A DNA stretch of 5,610 nt from BS750m-G62 sp964577175 (lineage in GTDB: Bacteria; Planctomycetota; Phycisphaerae; FEN-1346): the NCBI GenBank assembly GCA_964577175.1, contig CAZNYC010000195.1, positions 1-5,610 of the forward strand. The letters run 5' to 3'. How positions within the stretch are numbered: the stretch's first letter is position 1; each line of letters opens with the position of its first letter. Made by a program: the position numbers and the translations under genes. The notes under the pieces were generated by a model that saw only the letters and a list, made by a program, of their open reading frames with translations, did no database searches and was not told the DNA's origin. Of the stretch, positions 1 through 4,721 are shown piece by piece.

Positions 1-487
1 CGCCGGGCCGGGTGGTCGCCTCATCCGGCGGCTCGGGCACGTCGTCCGGGTCCGTTTCGCCTTCCTTGACGCCGGCGCCCTCGGTGATGAGCCGGGCGAG
101 TTCCTCCTCGTCGAACGCCAGGAGGTCCATGTCGAACCCGCCCTCGCGGAGTTCGGCGAGTTCGATGGGCAGGATCTCGAAATCCCACTCCGCCAGCGTG
201 CCCGTCTGGTTGTCCGCGATGCGGTAGGCGCGGGCCTGCTCCGGGCTGAGGTCCTTCGCCACGTGGACGGGCACGTGCTCGAGGCCGAGTTTGCGGGCGG
301 CCTTCCACCGCGTGTGTCCGCAGACGATGACGCCCTCGGCATCGACGACGATGGGCTGGCGGAAGCCGAATTCCTCCAGGCTCCGGGCCACGGCGTCGAC
401 CGCCTGGTCGTTGATGCGCGGGTTCCGCTCGTAGGGGCGGATGTCGTCGATCCCGCGGAGCTCTACGTCGTAGGTCTTCGTGGTCAC
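1..487 (-). CDS. ParB-like N-terminal domain protein, probably the start of a ParB-DNA methyltransferase fusion (C-terminus outside window)
   Basis: The first 162 residues are visible and the frame is open to the window edge. They form a ParB/sulfiredoxin-like domain: an ENPR-type element (YERNPRIN, residues 19-26), FGFRQPIVVD (40-49), then VIVCGHTRWKAARKLG (53-68), the GHxR variant of the ParB GERR box, and ADNQTGTLAEWD (91-102). An acidic/proline linker (DPDDVPEPP) leads to TTRPG at the edge. In this family such a linker is usually followed by a D-L-W-x-L-G-x-H-R-L-x-x-G-D motif opening an N6-adenine methyltransferase; that part is not visible here, so the fusion is inferred. The start chosen is the GTG at 487-485, which has GGAGG at 499-495 with 7-nt spacing. 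An in-frame ATG at 511 adds 8 residues but has only a weak ribosome site. Together with the methyltransferase at the other end of the window this would make two ParB-type modification enzymes in one module. A stand-alone ParB-like regulator is the alternative. Confidence 0.8.
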   Translation of the reverse strand, partial: MTTKTYDVELRGIDDIRPYERNPRINDQAVDAVARSLEEFGFRQPIVVDAEGVIVCGHTRWKAARKLGLEHVPVHVAKDLSPEQARAYRIADNQTGTLAEWDFEILPIELAELREGGFDMDLLAFDEEELARLITEGAGVKEGETDPDDVPEPPDEATTRPG

Positions 488-619
488 GTTCGTTCCTCCG
501 TGCTGCGTCATGGGTTCACCGAAAAAACCGGACAAGCAAAAGCAACTCTGTCTAGGACCGCGACTGTTCCCGCGGCCCTCGGAAAAGGTCATCGCCCGGA
601 AGTACCTATTCGCATGTCC
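488..619 (-). other. Intergenic spacer with weak RNA hairpin
   Basis: This 132-nt gap separates the 96-aa gene from the ParB-like gene. It is more T-rich on the minus strand than its neighbours, including a T6 run at 527-522. At 555-578 the minus-strand RNA can form an 8-bp stem (GGGCCGCG with CGCGGTCC, one G-U pair) around an 8-nt loop, but no U-tract follows directly. I see no convincing promoter. It may hold a weak terminator or the promoter of the ParB-like gene. Confidence 0.3.
494..499 (-). promoter_or_regulatory. Ribosome binding site deciding the GTG start at 487
   Basis: GGAGGA on the minus strand lies 6-7 nt before the GTG at 487-485. The competing in-frame ATG at 511-509 has no comparable sequence upstream (only GGTGA), so the GTG is preferred. 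Confidence 0.6.
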
Positions 620-910
620 CTATGCCAGAGCTTGCTGGGCCTCCGGCTGCACCTGGGCCGTCCGCACCCGGTCGGCCATGAACCGAATGGCCTCGGCGTG
701 CTGCGGGTGCTCGCGGGCGAGCCACTCGGACGGGGCGTAGACGTGCCCTTCGTCCACGACCATTCGGACGCCGTCGTACCCGAGACACAGCAGCGCCTCC
801 TGTTCGTTCCCGAACGCGGCACACGGCAGGTAGACGGTGCCGTCCTCGTCCCGGAACGAGGTCCGCAACCACTCGCTCAACTGGTCGGCTTCGATCACAA
901 TCCCTTCCAT
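620..910 (-). CDS. Hypothetical protein, 96 aa, unknown function
   Basis: I do not recognise this family. The protein begins MEGIVIEADQLSEWL, is mildly acidic, and has no signal peptide, membrane segment or cysteine-pair zinc motif. It appears to be a small alpha/beta soluble protein: a first half with short strands (DGTVYLPCAAF, GVRMVVDEGHVYAP) and a helical, alanine- and glutamine-rich tail (AEAIRFMADRVR...QPEAQQALA). The start is the ATG at 910 because AAAGGAG at 922-916 sits 5 nt upstream. An in-frame start at 946 would add 12 residues without a good ribosome site. It stops with TAG at 622-620. It is the first gene after the repeat-rich region and is followed by 132 nt before the ParB-like gene, whose reading frame is the same and has no stop in between. 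A DNA-binding or replication accessory role is possible from position alone, but nothing in the sequence shows it. Confidence 0.72.
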   Translation of the reverse strand: MEGIVIEADQLSEWLRTSFRDEDGTVYLPCAAFGNEQEALLCLGYDGVRMVVDEGHVYAPSEWLAREHPQHAEAIRFMADRVRTAQVQPEAQQALA

Positions 911-965
911 TTCTGCTCCTTTCGTACCTGGACTCGGTCGACTCATGCCCCCTACGTCTTGGGGT

Positions 966-995
966 GTACGGGGGGCGTTGTAGACGCCCCCGTAC
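966..995. repeat. G/C-rich hairpin 1
   Basis: The left arm GTACGGGGGGCGT (966-978) pairs with ACGCCCCCGTAC (984-995) over 12 bp with one bulged G and a 5-nt loop. On neither strand is it followed by a T-tract, so a standard intrinsic terminator is not supported. It lies between the primase-helicase stop and the 96-aa gene. Confidence 0.65.
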
Positions 996-1013
996 TACCC
1001 CCGTAGGGGGTAG
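995..1013. repeat. G/C-rich hairpin 2
   Basis: CTACCCCC (995-1002) and GGGGGTAG (1006-1013) form a perfect 8-bp inverted repeat with a 3-nt GTA loop, sharing base 995 with the adjoining hairpin. The inner strand 1002-1010 can instead pair with CCCCCTACG at 948-956, giving an alternative fold that encloses the first hairpin. Confidence 0.6.
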
Positions 1014-1020
1014 GTGCGCG

Positions 1021-1263
1021 CAGTTCCGCCTCCAGTTCCGCCCTGGTGTTTGCGTAACTGCCCCATTGACAACACCTTACGCTCGCTGCAGGGGGTGGAA
1101 CCCGCGCAGAGACTGGGACGCGTCTCAGTTCCGCCCCTGCACTTCCGCCCACCTCGGCGCTGTAACTGCTTGATGTACAATGGCTTACAGTCCCTCTGCG
1201 TCCGGAACTGAGGGCGGAACTGAAGCGGAACTGGTTTCGGGCAGTTCCGCCCCTGGTTCCGCC
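1021..1263. repeat. Iteron-like array of CAGTTCCGC repeats
   Basis: The 9-mer CAGTTCCGC occurs six times exactly. On the plus strand it starts at 1021, 1033, 1126 and 1242; inverted (GCGGAACTG) it spans 1214-1222 and 1225-1233. Three near copies are CACTTCCGC at 1140, CCGGAACTG at 1202-1210 and GGTTCCGC at 1255. The copies fall into groups with steps of 12 (1021/1033), 14 (1126/1140), 12 and 11 (1202/1214/1225, inverted) and about 12-13 (1242/1255). This is close to one or slightly more than one DNA turn, as expected for protein-binding iterons. By eye I found no exact 9-mer elsewhere in the window. The array lies at the 3' end of, and just beyond, a primase-helicase replication gene, so an origin or initiator-binding region is the favoured reading; an operator array is the alternative. 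Confidence 0.7.
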
Positions 1264-3455
1264 ACAGGCATGCCGATCTCTTGACGCACCTGGCGCACGT
1301 ATCGCGGGCTGACGCCCACCCGGTCGGCGACCTGTTTCGTGCCGAGGGTCGGGTGGTGCGCGAGAATCGCGGCTGTCCACAGCCCCTTATCGCCCGTCGC
1401 GCCGGGCCGGTTCTTCACGTACCGCACGTAGGCCCCGCAGCGGATCTTGGCGACCATCCCGCGTTCGATGGCCAGGCTGAGCAGGTCCTCCGCGTGCCGC
1501 TGGGAGAGACCGTGCTGCTCGGTCGCCTCGTACCGGACGGATTCCTTGGAACACGGGTCGCTCGCGGCCACGCACGTCTCGACGAACGCATCGAGCCGAA
1601 CCTGCGGCGCCTTGGTGCGGGGTTTCTTCAGGCCCCGCAGGGCCGAGGTATCGACGCCTTCGACGGGCACGAAGAGGGGCCATTGCCAGCGAAGGGCACG
1701 GGGCTTCAGGGGCGGCCAGCTCCGCGCCGCCGACTCCAGCACGATGATCTCGTCTTCTTCGTGGGGCCTCAGGATGAGGTGGGCATCGGCCGCCCGCGAC
1801 TGGCTCCCGGCGCCCGCGCCCACGTCCGTGACGGCCTTGCCAGACTGGTTGCCTTTGCTGGCGTGGTGGACGAGCACGAAGGCACAGCCGAGCCGGCCTG
1901 CGTGGAAATCGACGAGGTTGTAGAGATTCGCCATGGCCCCGTTATCGTTCTCGTCCGTGCCTGCCGGCAGTGTCCGATAGAAGGCGTCGATGATGATGAG
2001 TTTGTACTGGCCGGGCTCCAGGCCCTCGAAGAAGCGCCCGAGGGCATGAAGGTCGCGCAGCCGGCCCCGCAGACTCACCATGTCGATGTTCGCGCTGTAG
2101 AGGTGGTGCGGCATGCCCATGGCCCGACTGATGACCTGGTACCGGTAGGCGTTCGTGTTGGCATGCAGTTCGTTGTCGATGTGCAGCACGCGGCCGAATT
2201 CGGCTTCGAGGCCAAGCCAGTCGAGTCCGGACGCGACCGAGATGGCCAGCCGGGAGACGAACCAGGATTTGCCCACCTTCGGCGAGGCGATGAGGTTCAT
2301 CGTCTCGCCCTCGCGAAGAAGACCATGGACGATGGGCGGGTTCATGCCCTCGGACGTCTCGATGAGATCGCCGAGCGGCTGGACGGCCAGGGACGCTTCC
2401 GAGGAGACCGGGCCCTGGACCGGCGGTTCGCGTGTCGGCTGGGCCTCCAACAAGGCCGACAGATCGACGTCCGGCCCTTCACGCCCGAGCGCGTCGGCGC
2501 TGGTACGGGCCAGAGCCAGGGTGCGGCGGACGTAGTCGGGGCGCAGCGCCTTCTCGGGCTTCTCGCCCGTATGCCGCCGGGCGGCGATGAGGAGGTCGGC
2601 CGTTTCCTGGTCCGTCCAGCCGAGGCTCGCCGCGATGGACGCAAGGGCCAGGTCGAATCCGCTCTGGGACTGGTCCGCGAGGTCGGGCCGCTCGTGGTTC
2701 CACGTCTGGCGGAACTTCGGACACGTCGCGACGGCCTCGGCCATCTTGGCGGCCGGCGGCTCGGCGCCAGCGCGCAGGACGAGGTTTTCGCCGGCGGCGG
2801 GCAGCGCCTTGTCGTCGGGTTCGACGAGATACGGCTCAAAATCGTCCGGGTTGTAGCGCCGGTCGGGATGCGATTCGAGAACGTGGACCTCGGCCGGCGG
2901 GTCGCCTTTGTGGTTCAGGGTGCCGGGTAGGCGCAGCACGCGGGCCAGGTCGCCGAGGTTCTCAAGGTGCCAGCCCAGGGACTCGGCCGCGGCGCAGACG
3001 GTGCCGTGCCAACCCTTGGCGAGCCGCGCCGCCTGCTCGCGCTCTGCATCCGTGTCGAAGACCCACGGTTCCTTGAGGAGCCAGTAGGCGTGGAGGCCGT
3101 GGCCGCTGTCGACGAGGACGGACGGCGCGTGCGGCAGACGCTGGAAGATGCGCCGGGCGTCGTCGACCGTTGCCGGCAGGGCCTTCGTCTCGCGGCCGGG
3201 GCCGAGGAGGTCGATGTCGGCCCACAGGGCGCCGATGGCGGCCACGTCCCTGGCCTTGCCCCGTCCGGACGGGTTGCCGCGGATGAGACCGACGCCGTAG
3301 TAGACGTTGCGCGCCGCGGACTGCTCCCTGGCGTAGGCCTCGACCTCGGCGGCGCCGGCGAAGAAACGCGTCTGCTGGCCCGGCACGCTGAAGACCGCCA
3401 GCCGGCGCTCGGCCGAGAGCGCGTCGCCGAAGAGTTCTGTGATGAACCGGTTCAC
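1185..3455 (-). CDS. Primase-polymerase / RepA-type helicase replication protein, 756 aa
   Basis: A probable replication initiator combining primer synthesis and DNA unwinding. Residues 1-210 resemble an archaeo-eukaryotic-type (RepB-like) primase: LWADID (77-82) carries the metal-binding acidic pair, SGHGLHAYW (117-125) is the nucleotide-binding S-x-H motif, and RVLRLPGTLNHK (172-183) is the third conserved block. A helical linker follows (about 265-315). Residues 365-600 are a RecA-fold RepA/AAA_25-like ATPase: Walker A ASPKVGKS (390-397), HIDNE with probable catalytic E429, Walker B LIIID (486-490) and FVLVHHASKG (526-535). The C-terminus holds two probable helix-turn-helix segments (about 620-680 and 692-727), suited to origin binding, and a low-complexity tail encoded by the repeat array. 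The GTG start at 3455 directly follows the in-frame TAG of the upstream gene and has GGAG at 3467-3464, so no upstream start is possible. Fold assignments are from motifs; primase activity is inferred. Confidence 0.88.
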   Translation of the reverse strand: MNRFITELFGDALSAERRLAVFSVPGQQTRFFAGAAEVEAYAREQSAARNVYYGVGLIRGNPSGRGKARDVAAIGALWADIDLLGPGRETKALPATVDDARRIFQRLPHAPSVLVDSGHGLHAYWLLKEPWVFDTDAEREQAARLAKGWHGTVCAAAESLGWHLENLGDLARVLRLPGTLNHKGDPPAEVHVLESHPDRRYNPDDFEPYLVEPDDKALPAAGENLVLRAGAEPPAAKMAEAVATCPKFRQTWNHERPDLADQSQSGFDLALASIAASLGWTDQETADLLIAARRHTGEKPEKALRPDYVRRTLALARTSADALGREGPDVDLSALLEAQPTREPPVQGPVSSEASLAVQPLGDLIETSEGMNPPIVHGLLREGETMNLIASPKVGKSWFVSRLAISVASGLDWLGLEAEFGRVLHIDNELHANTNAYRYQVISRAMGMPHHLYSANIDMVSLRGRLRDLHALGRFFEGLEPGQYKLIIIDAFYRTLPAGTDENDNGAMANLYNLVDFHAGRLGCAFVLVHHASKGNQSGKAVTDVGAGAGSQSRAADAHLILRPHEEDEIIVLESAARSWPPLKPRALRWQWPLFVPVEGVDTSALRGLKKPRTKAPQVRLDAFVETCVAASDPCSKESVRYEATEQHGLSQRHAEDLLSLAIERGMVAKIRCGAYVRYVKNRPGATGDKGLWTAAILAHHPTLGTKQVADRVGVSPRYVRQVRQEIGMPVAEPGAELPETSSASVPPSVPDAEGL
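1225..1250. repeat. Perfect inverted repeat within the array
   Basis: GCGGAACTG at 1225-1233 and CAGTTCCGC at 1242-1250 form a perfect 9-bp inverted repeat around an 8-nt loop. It lies inside the coding sequence for the last residues of the primase-helicase, about 40 nt before its stop codon. It is made of two divergent iteron copies, so it may be a dimer-binding site rather than an RNA hairpin. Confidence 0.65.
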
Positions 3456-4022
3456 CTAGCGTGCTCCGAGTCTACGGCCGATGTTCGTGGTCCCGATCCG
3501 GAAGTCGCCGTTCTGGCACAGGGTCAGTACGCGGCTTTCGCCGCATTGCATGAGCAGACGACCCTGGAAATCGATGTAGGCGGTGCCGATGTGCTGCTGC
3601 GCCATGATGCTTGCGATCGGGCCGCCCTGGTTCTCCACCGGGAACTGGAAGCCGAAGGCGGGCATCACGCCGATACCGCCCTCGACGGGCCATACCGAGT
3701 TGAGGTAATCGAGCAGCTGGCTGTAACCGGGCCCCGTCTTCACGCCCGACCGCTTGACCTCGATCACAATCGCCCCGCCCGACCATCCCGCGTGGATCAG
3801 CCGCGAGGTCGGCACCAGGAGCAGGTCTGCCCGGACCGCTTTGGGATACTGGAAGTGTCGCTGAACAACGGGCCTGCCGTTGTGCTGGCGATAGACCTCG
3901 AACAGGCCCGTTGCGGCGATGAACTGCTCCAGAAACTCCTCCGCCTCGATTTCGCTCGGCCATCCGTCGAGCGTCAGGGGTGCACCGGGACTGTGTTTGA
4001 ACGGCGGTGTCAGACGTACCAT
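3456..4022 (-). CDS. PD-(D/E)XK nuclease-like protein, 188 aa
   Basis: The core matches a restriction-endonuclease-like fold: VRADLLLVP places D66 at the end of a strand, GGAIVIEVKRSG gives E88-x-K90 on the next strand, and GYSQLLDYLNS (99-109) gives the Q102 helix typical of several branches of the superfamily. An N-terminal helix (EIEAEEFLEQFIAATGLFEVYRQ) precedes the core. The C-terminal half (IASIMAQQHIGTAYIDFQGRLLMQCG) is strand-rich with no motif I recognise. It would cut DNA in the cytoplasm, perhaps as a replication, recombination or packaging nuclease; the exact substrate is unknown. The ATG at 4022 is 7 nt after the preceding stop, with AAAGGA at 4038-4033 as a somewhat distant ribosome site. 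It ends with TAG at 3458-3456, abutting the primase-helicase GTG in the same frame, which suggests tight translational coupling. Activity is inferred from the motif only. Confidence 0.75.
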   Translation of the reverse strand: MVRLTPPFKHSPGAPLTLDGWPSEIEAEEFLEQFIAATGLFEVYRQHNGRPVVQRHFQYPKAVRADLLLVPTSRLIHAGWSGGAIVIEVKRSGVKTGPGYSQLLDYLNSVWPVEGGIGVMPAFGFQFPVENQGGPIASIMAQQHIGTAYIDFQGRLLMQCGESRVLTLCQNGDFRIGTTNIGRRLGAR

Positions 4023-4029
4023 TGAGCAC

Positions 4030-4302
4030 TTATCCTTTCGTTCCTTGTCTCGCTACCCGCCTGAGGACGAGGTAGCCCAGAAGATCCAGTTCCGTGTCGT
4101 CGCCGGCGTATTCCGAACCCCGGGCGATACGGGAGAGTTTGTCGTCGATGCGGACGTTCAGTTGCTCGACGGGGCCGGCCCGCGCGAAGATGCGCACGGG
4201 GTCGAGCGCTGCGTTGCCGTACGAACGGTTCTTCTCGAGCAGAAGGGCCTTCACCTCATCGCACACCTCCGCGATGGCGGTGGCGGCATCGGTTGTGTCC
4301 AT
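4030..4302 (-). CDS. DUF1599 / nucleotide modification associated domain 1-like protein, 90 aa
   Basis: A small, probably all-helical protein. The visible blocks are LLLEKNRSYGNAAL (20-33), PVRIFARA (35-42), VRIDDKLSRIARG (50-62) and DDTELDLLGYLVLRR (68-82). K-N-x-x-Y-G-N followed by a D-K-L-x-R helix and an E/D-D-T-x-x-D-L-x-G-Y helix is the pattern I associate with the DUF1599 (nucleotide modification associated domain 1) family, common in phages and often near nucleotide- or DNA-modification genes. The family's biochemical role is not established to my knowledge; the helical acidic pattern loosely recalls MazG-like NTP pyrophosphatases. The ATG at 4302 is chosen because AAGGGG at 4314-4309 lies 6 nt upstream and the family match starts just after it. 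A longer in-frame reading to 4656 is only the shadow of the neighbouring gene. It lies 11 nt after the upstream stop and 7 nt before the next gene, in the same operon. Confidence 0.78.
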   Translation of the reverse strand: MDTTDAATAIAEVCDEVKALLLEKNRSYGNAALDPVRIFARAGPVEQLNVRIDDKLSRIARGSEYAGDDTELDLLGYLVLRRVARQGTKG

Positions 4303-4313
4303 GAGCGGCCCCT

Positions 4314-4721
4314 TCAAGCACGGGTGCACAGCGCCTCGGGCAGATCGCGGCCGCGACACCGGTAGACCAGCCGTATCCATTCCTCCTCGCTCATGCTCCG
4401 CGGTTCGGGGCAGAGTTGCTTCGCGAGGTCGTTGACCGGGGTCGGATACCACCACGAGAAATCGTTGGCGTACCGGACGATCATCGCCGGCACGACGGCC
4501 CGGTCCGCCAGGTCTCTGATGGCCTGGACATTGGGATGGGCGAGCCGGAGCGGGAGGGCGTCCTCGTGCTTGTACTCGACGACCCCCACCGCCTTGGCCT
4601 TGTCGTACTCGACCATCAGGAAATCGATGTCGACCGCGGGACAGTTGAGCCCCCACTCGCGATGGCGACGGCTGATCCGCTCGTCGCGCCAGCCGGTGCG
4701 TTCTTCACTCACGTCGCTCAT
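4314..4721 (-). CDS. Small PD-(D/E)XK nuclease-like phage protein, 135 aa
   Basis: The N-terminal half reads GWRDERISRRHREWG (10-24), VDIDFLMVEYD (30-40), then AVGVVEYKHED (44-54). D33, E49 and K51 fit the D-x(n)-E-x-K signature of the PD-(D/E)XK fold, and this arrangement with a following LAHPNVQAIRDLAD helix (60-73) and PAMIVRYANDFSWWYPTPVND (78-98) resembles a conserved hypothetical protein I associate with phages and prophages. No function is established to my knowledge. The second half contains an acidic helix (SMSEEEWIRLVYRCRG) that may be a substrate-recognition part. The ATG at 4721 overlaps the TGA of the methyltransferase (ATGA, 4721-4718) and has GGAG shortly upstream, so the two proteins are probably made in a coupled way. 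It could be a companion endonuclease of the methylase, a Holliday-junction or single-strand-processing nuclease, or a catalytically inactive binding protein. Confidence 0.74.
   Translation of the reverse strand: MSDVSEERTGWRDERISRRHREWGLNCPAVDIDFLMVEYDKAKAVGVVEYKHEDALPLRLAHPNVQAIRDLADRAVVPAMIVRYANDFSWWYPTPVNDLAKQLCPEPRSMSEEEWIRLVYRCRGRDLPEALCTRA

Larger units (their letters stand above)
911..1184. other. Non-coding, structure-rich region; candidate replication origin / control region
   Basis: No convincing gene occupies these 274 nt. Reading from 1184 downward it contains part of the iteron-like array (four copies), two direct copies of GTAACTGC (1162-1169 and 1054-1061), a locally AT-richer segment (about 1044-1085) flanked by the inverted pair GGTGTT/AACACC (1045-1050 and 1071-1076), and two overlapping G/C-rich hairpins (966-1013). 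The ribosome site of the 96-aa gene closes it at 922-916. Short iterons, a softer segment and strong palindromes beside an initiator gene is the usual makeup of a phage or plasmid origin. That function is inferred, not shown. No DnaA box or good sigma-70 promoter was found. Confidence 0.45.

Noticed and set aside
555..578. Intrinsic terminator after the 96-aa gene
   Set aside because: The stem contains a G-U pair and no U-tract follows it directly; kept only as a weak hairpin in the spacer description.
263..1006. Plus-strand open frame of 247 codons across the ParB-like gene, the 96-aa gene and the hairpins
   Set aside because: It crosses two minus-strand genes and the intergenic hairpins, and its composition follows the codon structure of the opposite strand.
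1066..1071. Plus-strand TTGACA as a -35 promoter element
   Set aside because: No -10 hexamer follows at 16-18 nt and there is no plus-strand gene for it to serve.
995..1180. Minus-strand 61-codon frame in the repeat region
   Set aside because: It needs a TTG start without a well-placed ribosome site, and its Arg/Gly/Thr-rich translation is simply the repeats and hairpins read as codons.
1021..1263. CRISPR array
   Set aside because: The repeat unit is only about 9 nt, steps are 11-14 nt, orientation is mixed and there are no spacers.
1373..1381. DnaA box (CTGTCCACA)
   Set aside because: It matches the consensus at only 7 of 9 positions, is single and lies inside coding sequence.
2709..2716. 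Extra copy of the 8-mer GCGGAACT inside the primase-helicase
   Set aside because: The ninth base does not match the array consensus, it is isolated and it is explained by codon use.
1281..2930. Long plus-strand open frame of 549 codons opposite the primase-helicase
   Set aside because: It is antisense to a protein with clear primase and Walker motifs. GC-rich coding DNA often leaves the opposite strand open, and its translation (rich in Arg, Gly, Asp, Val with no motif) looks like a shadow.
2967..4025. Plus-strand open frame of 352 codons
   Set aside because: It runs antisense across two well-supported minus-strand genes and shows no domain or ribosome site.
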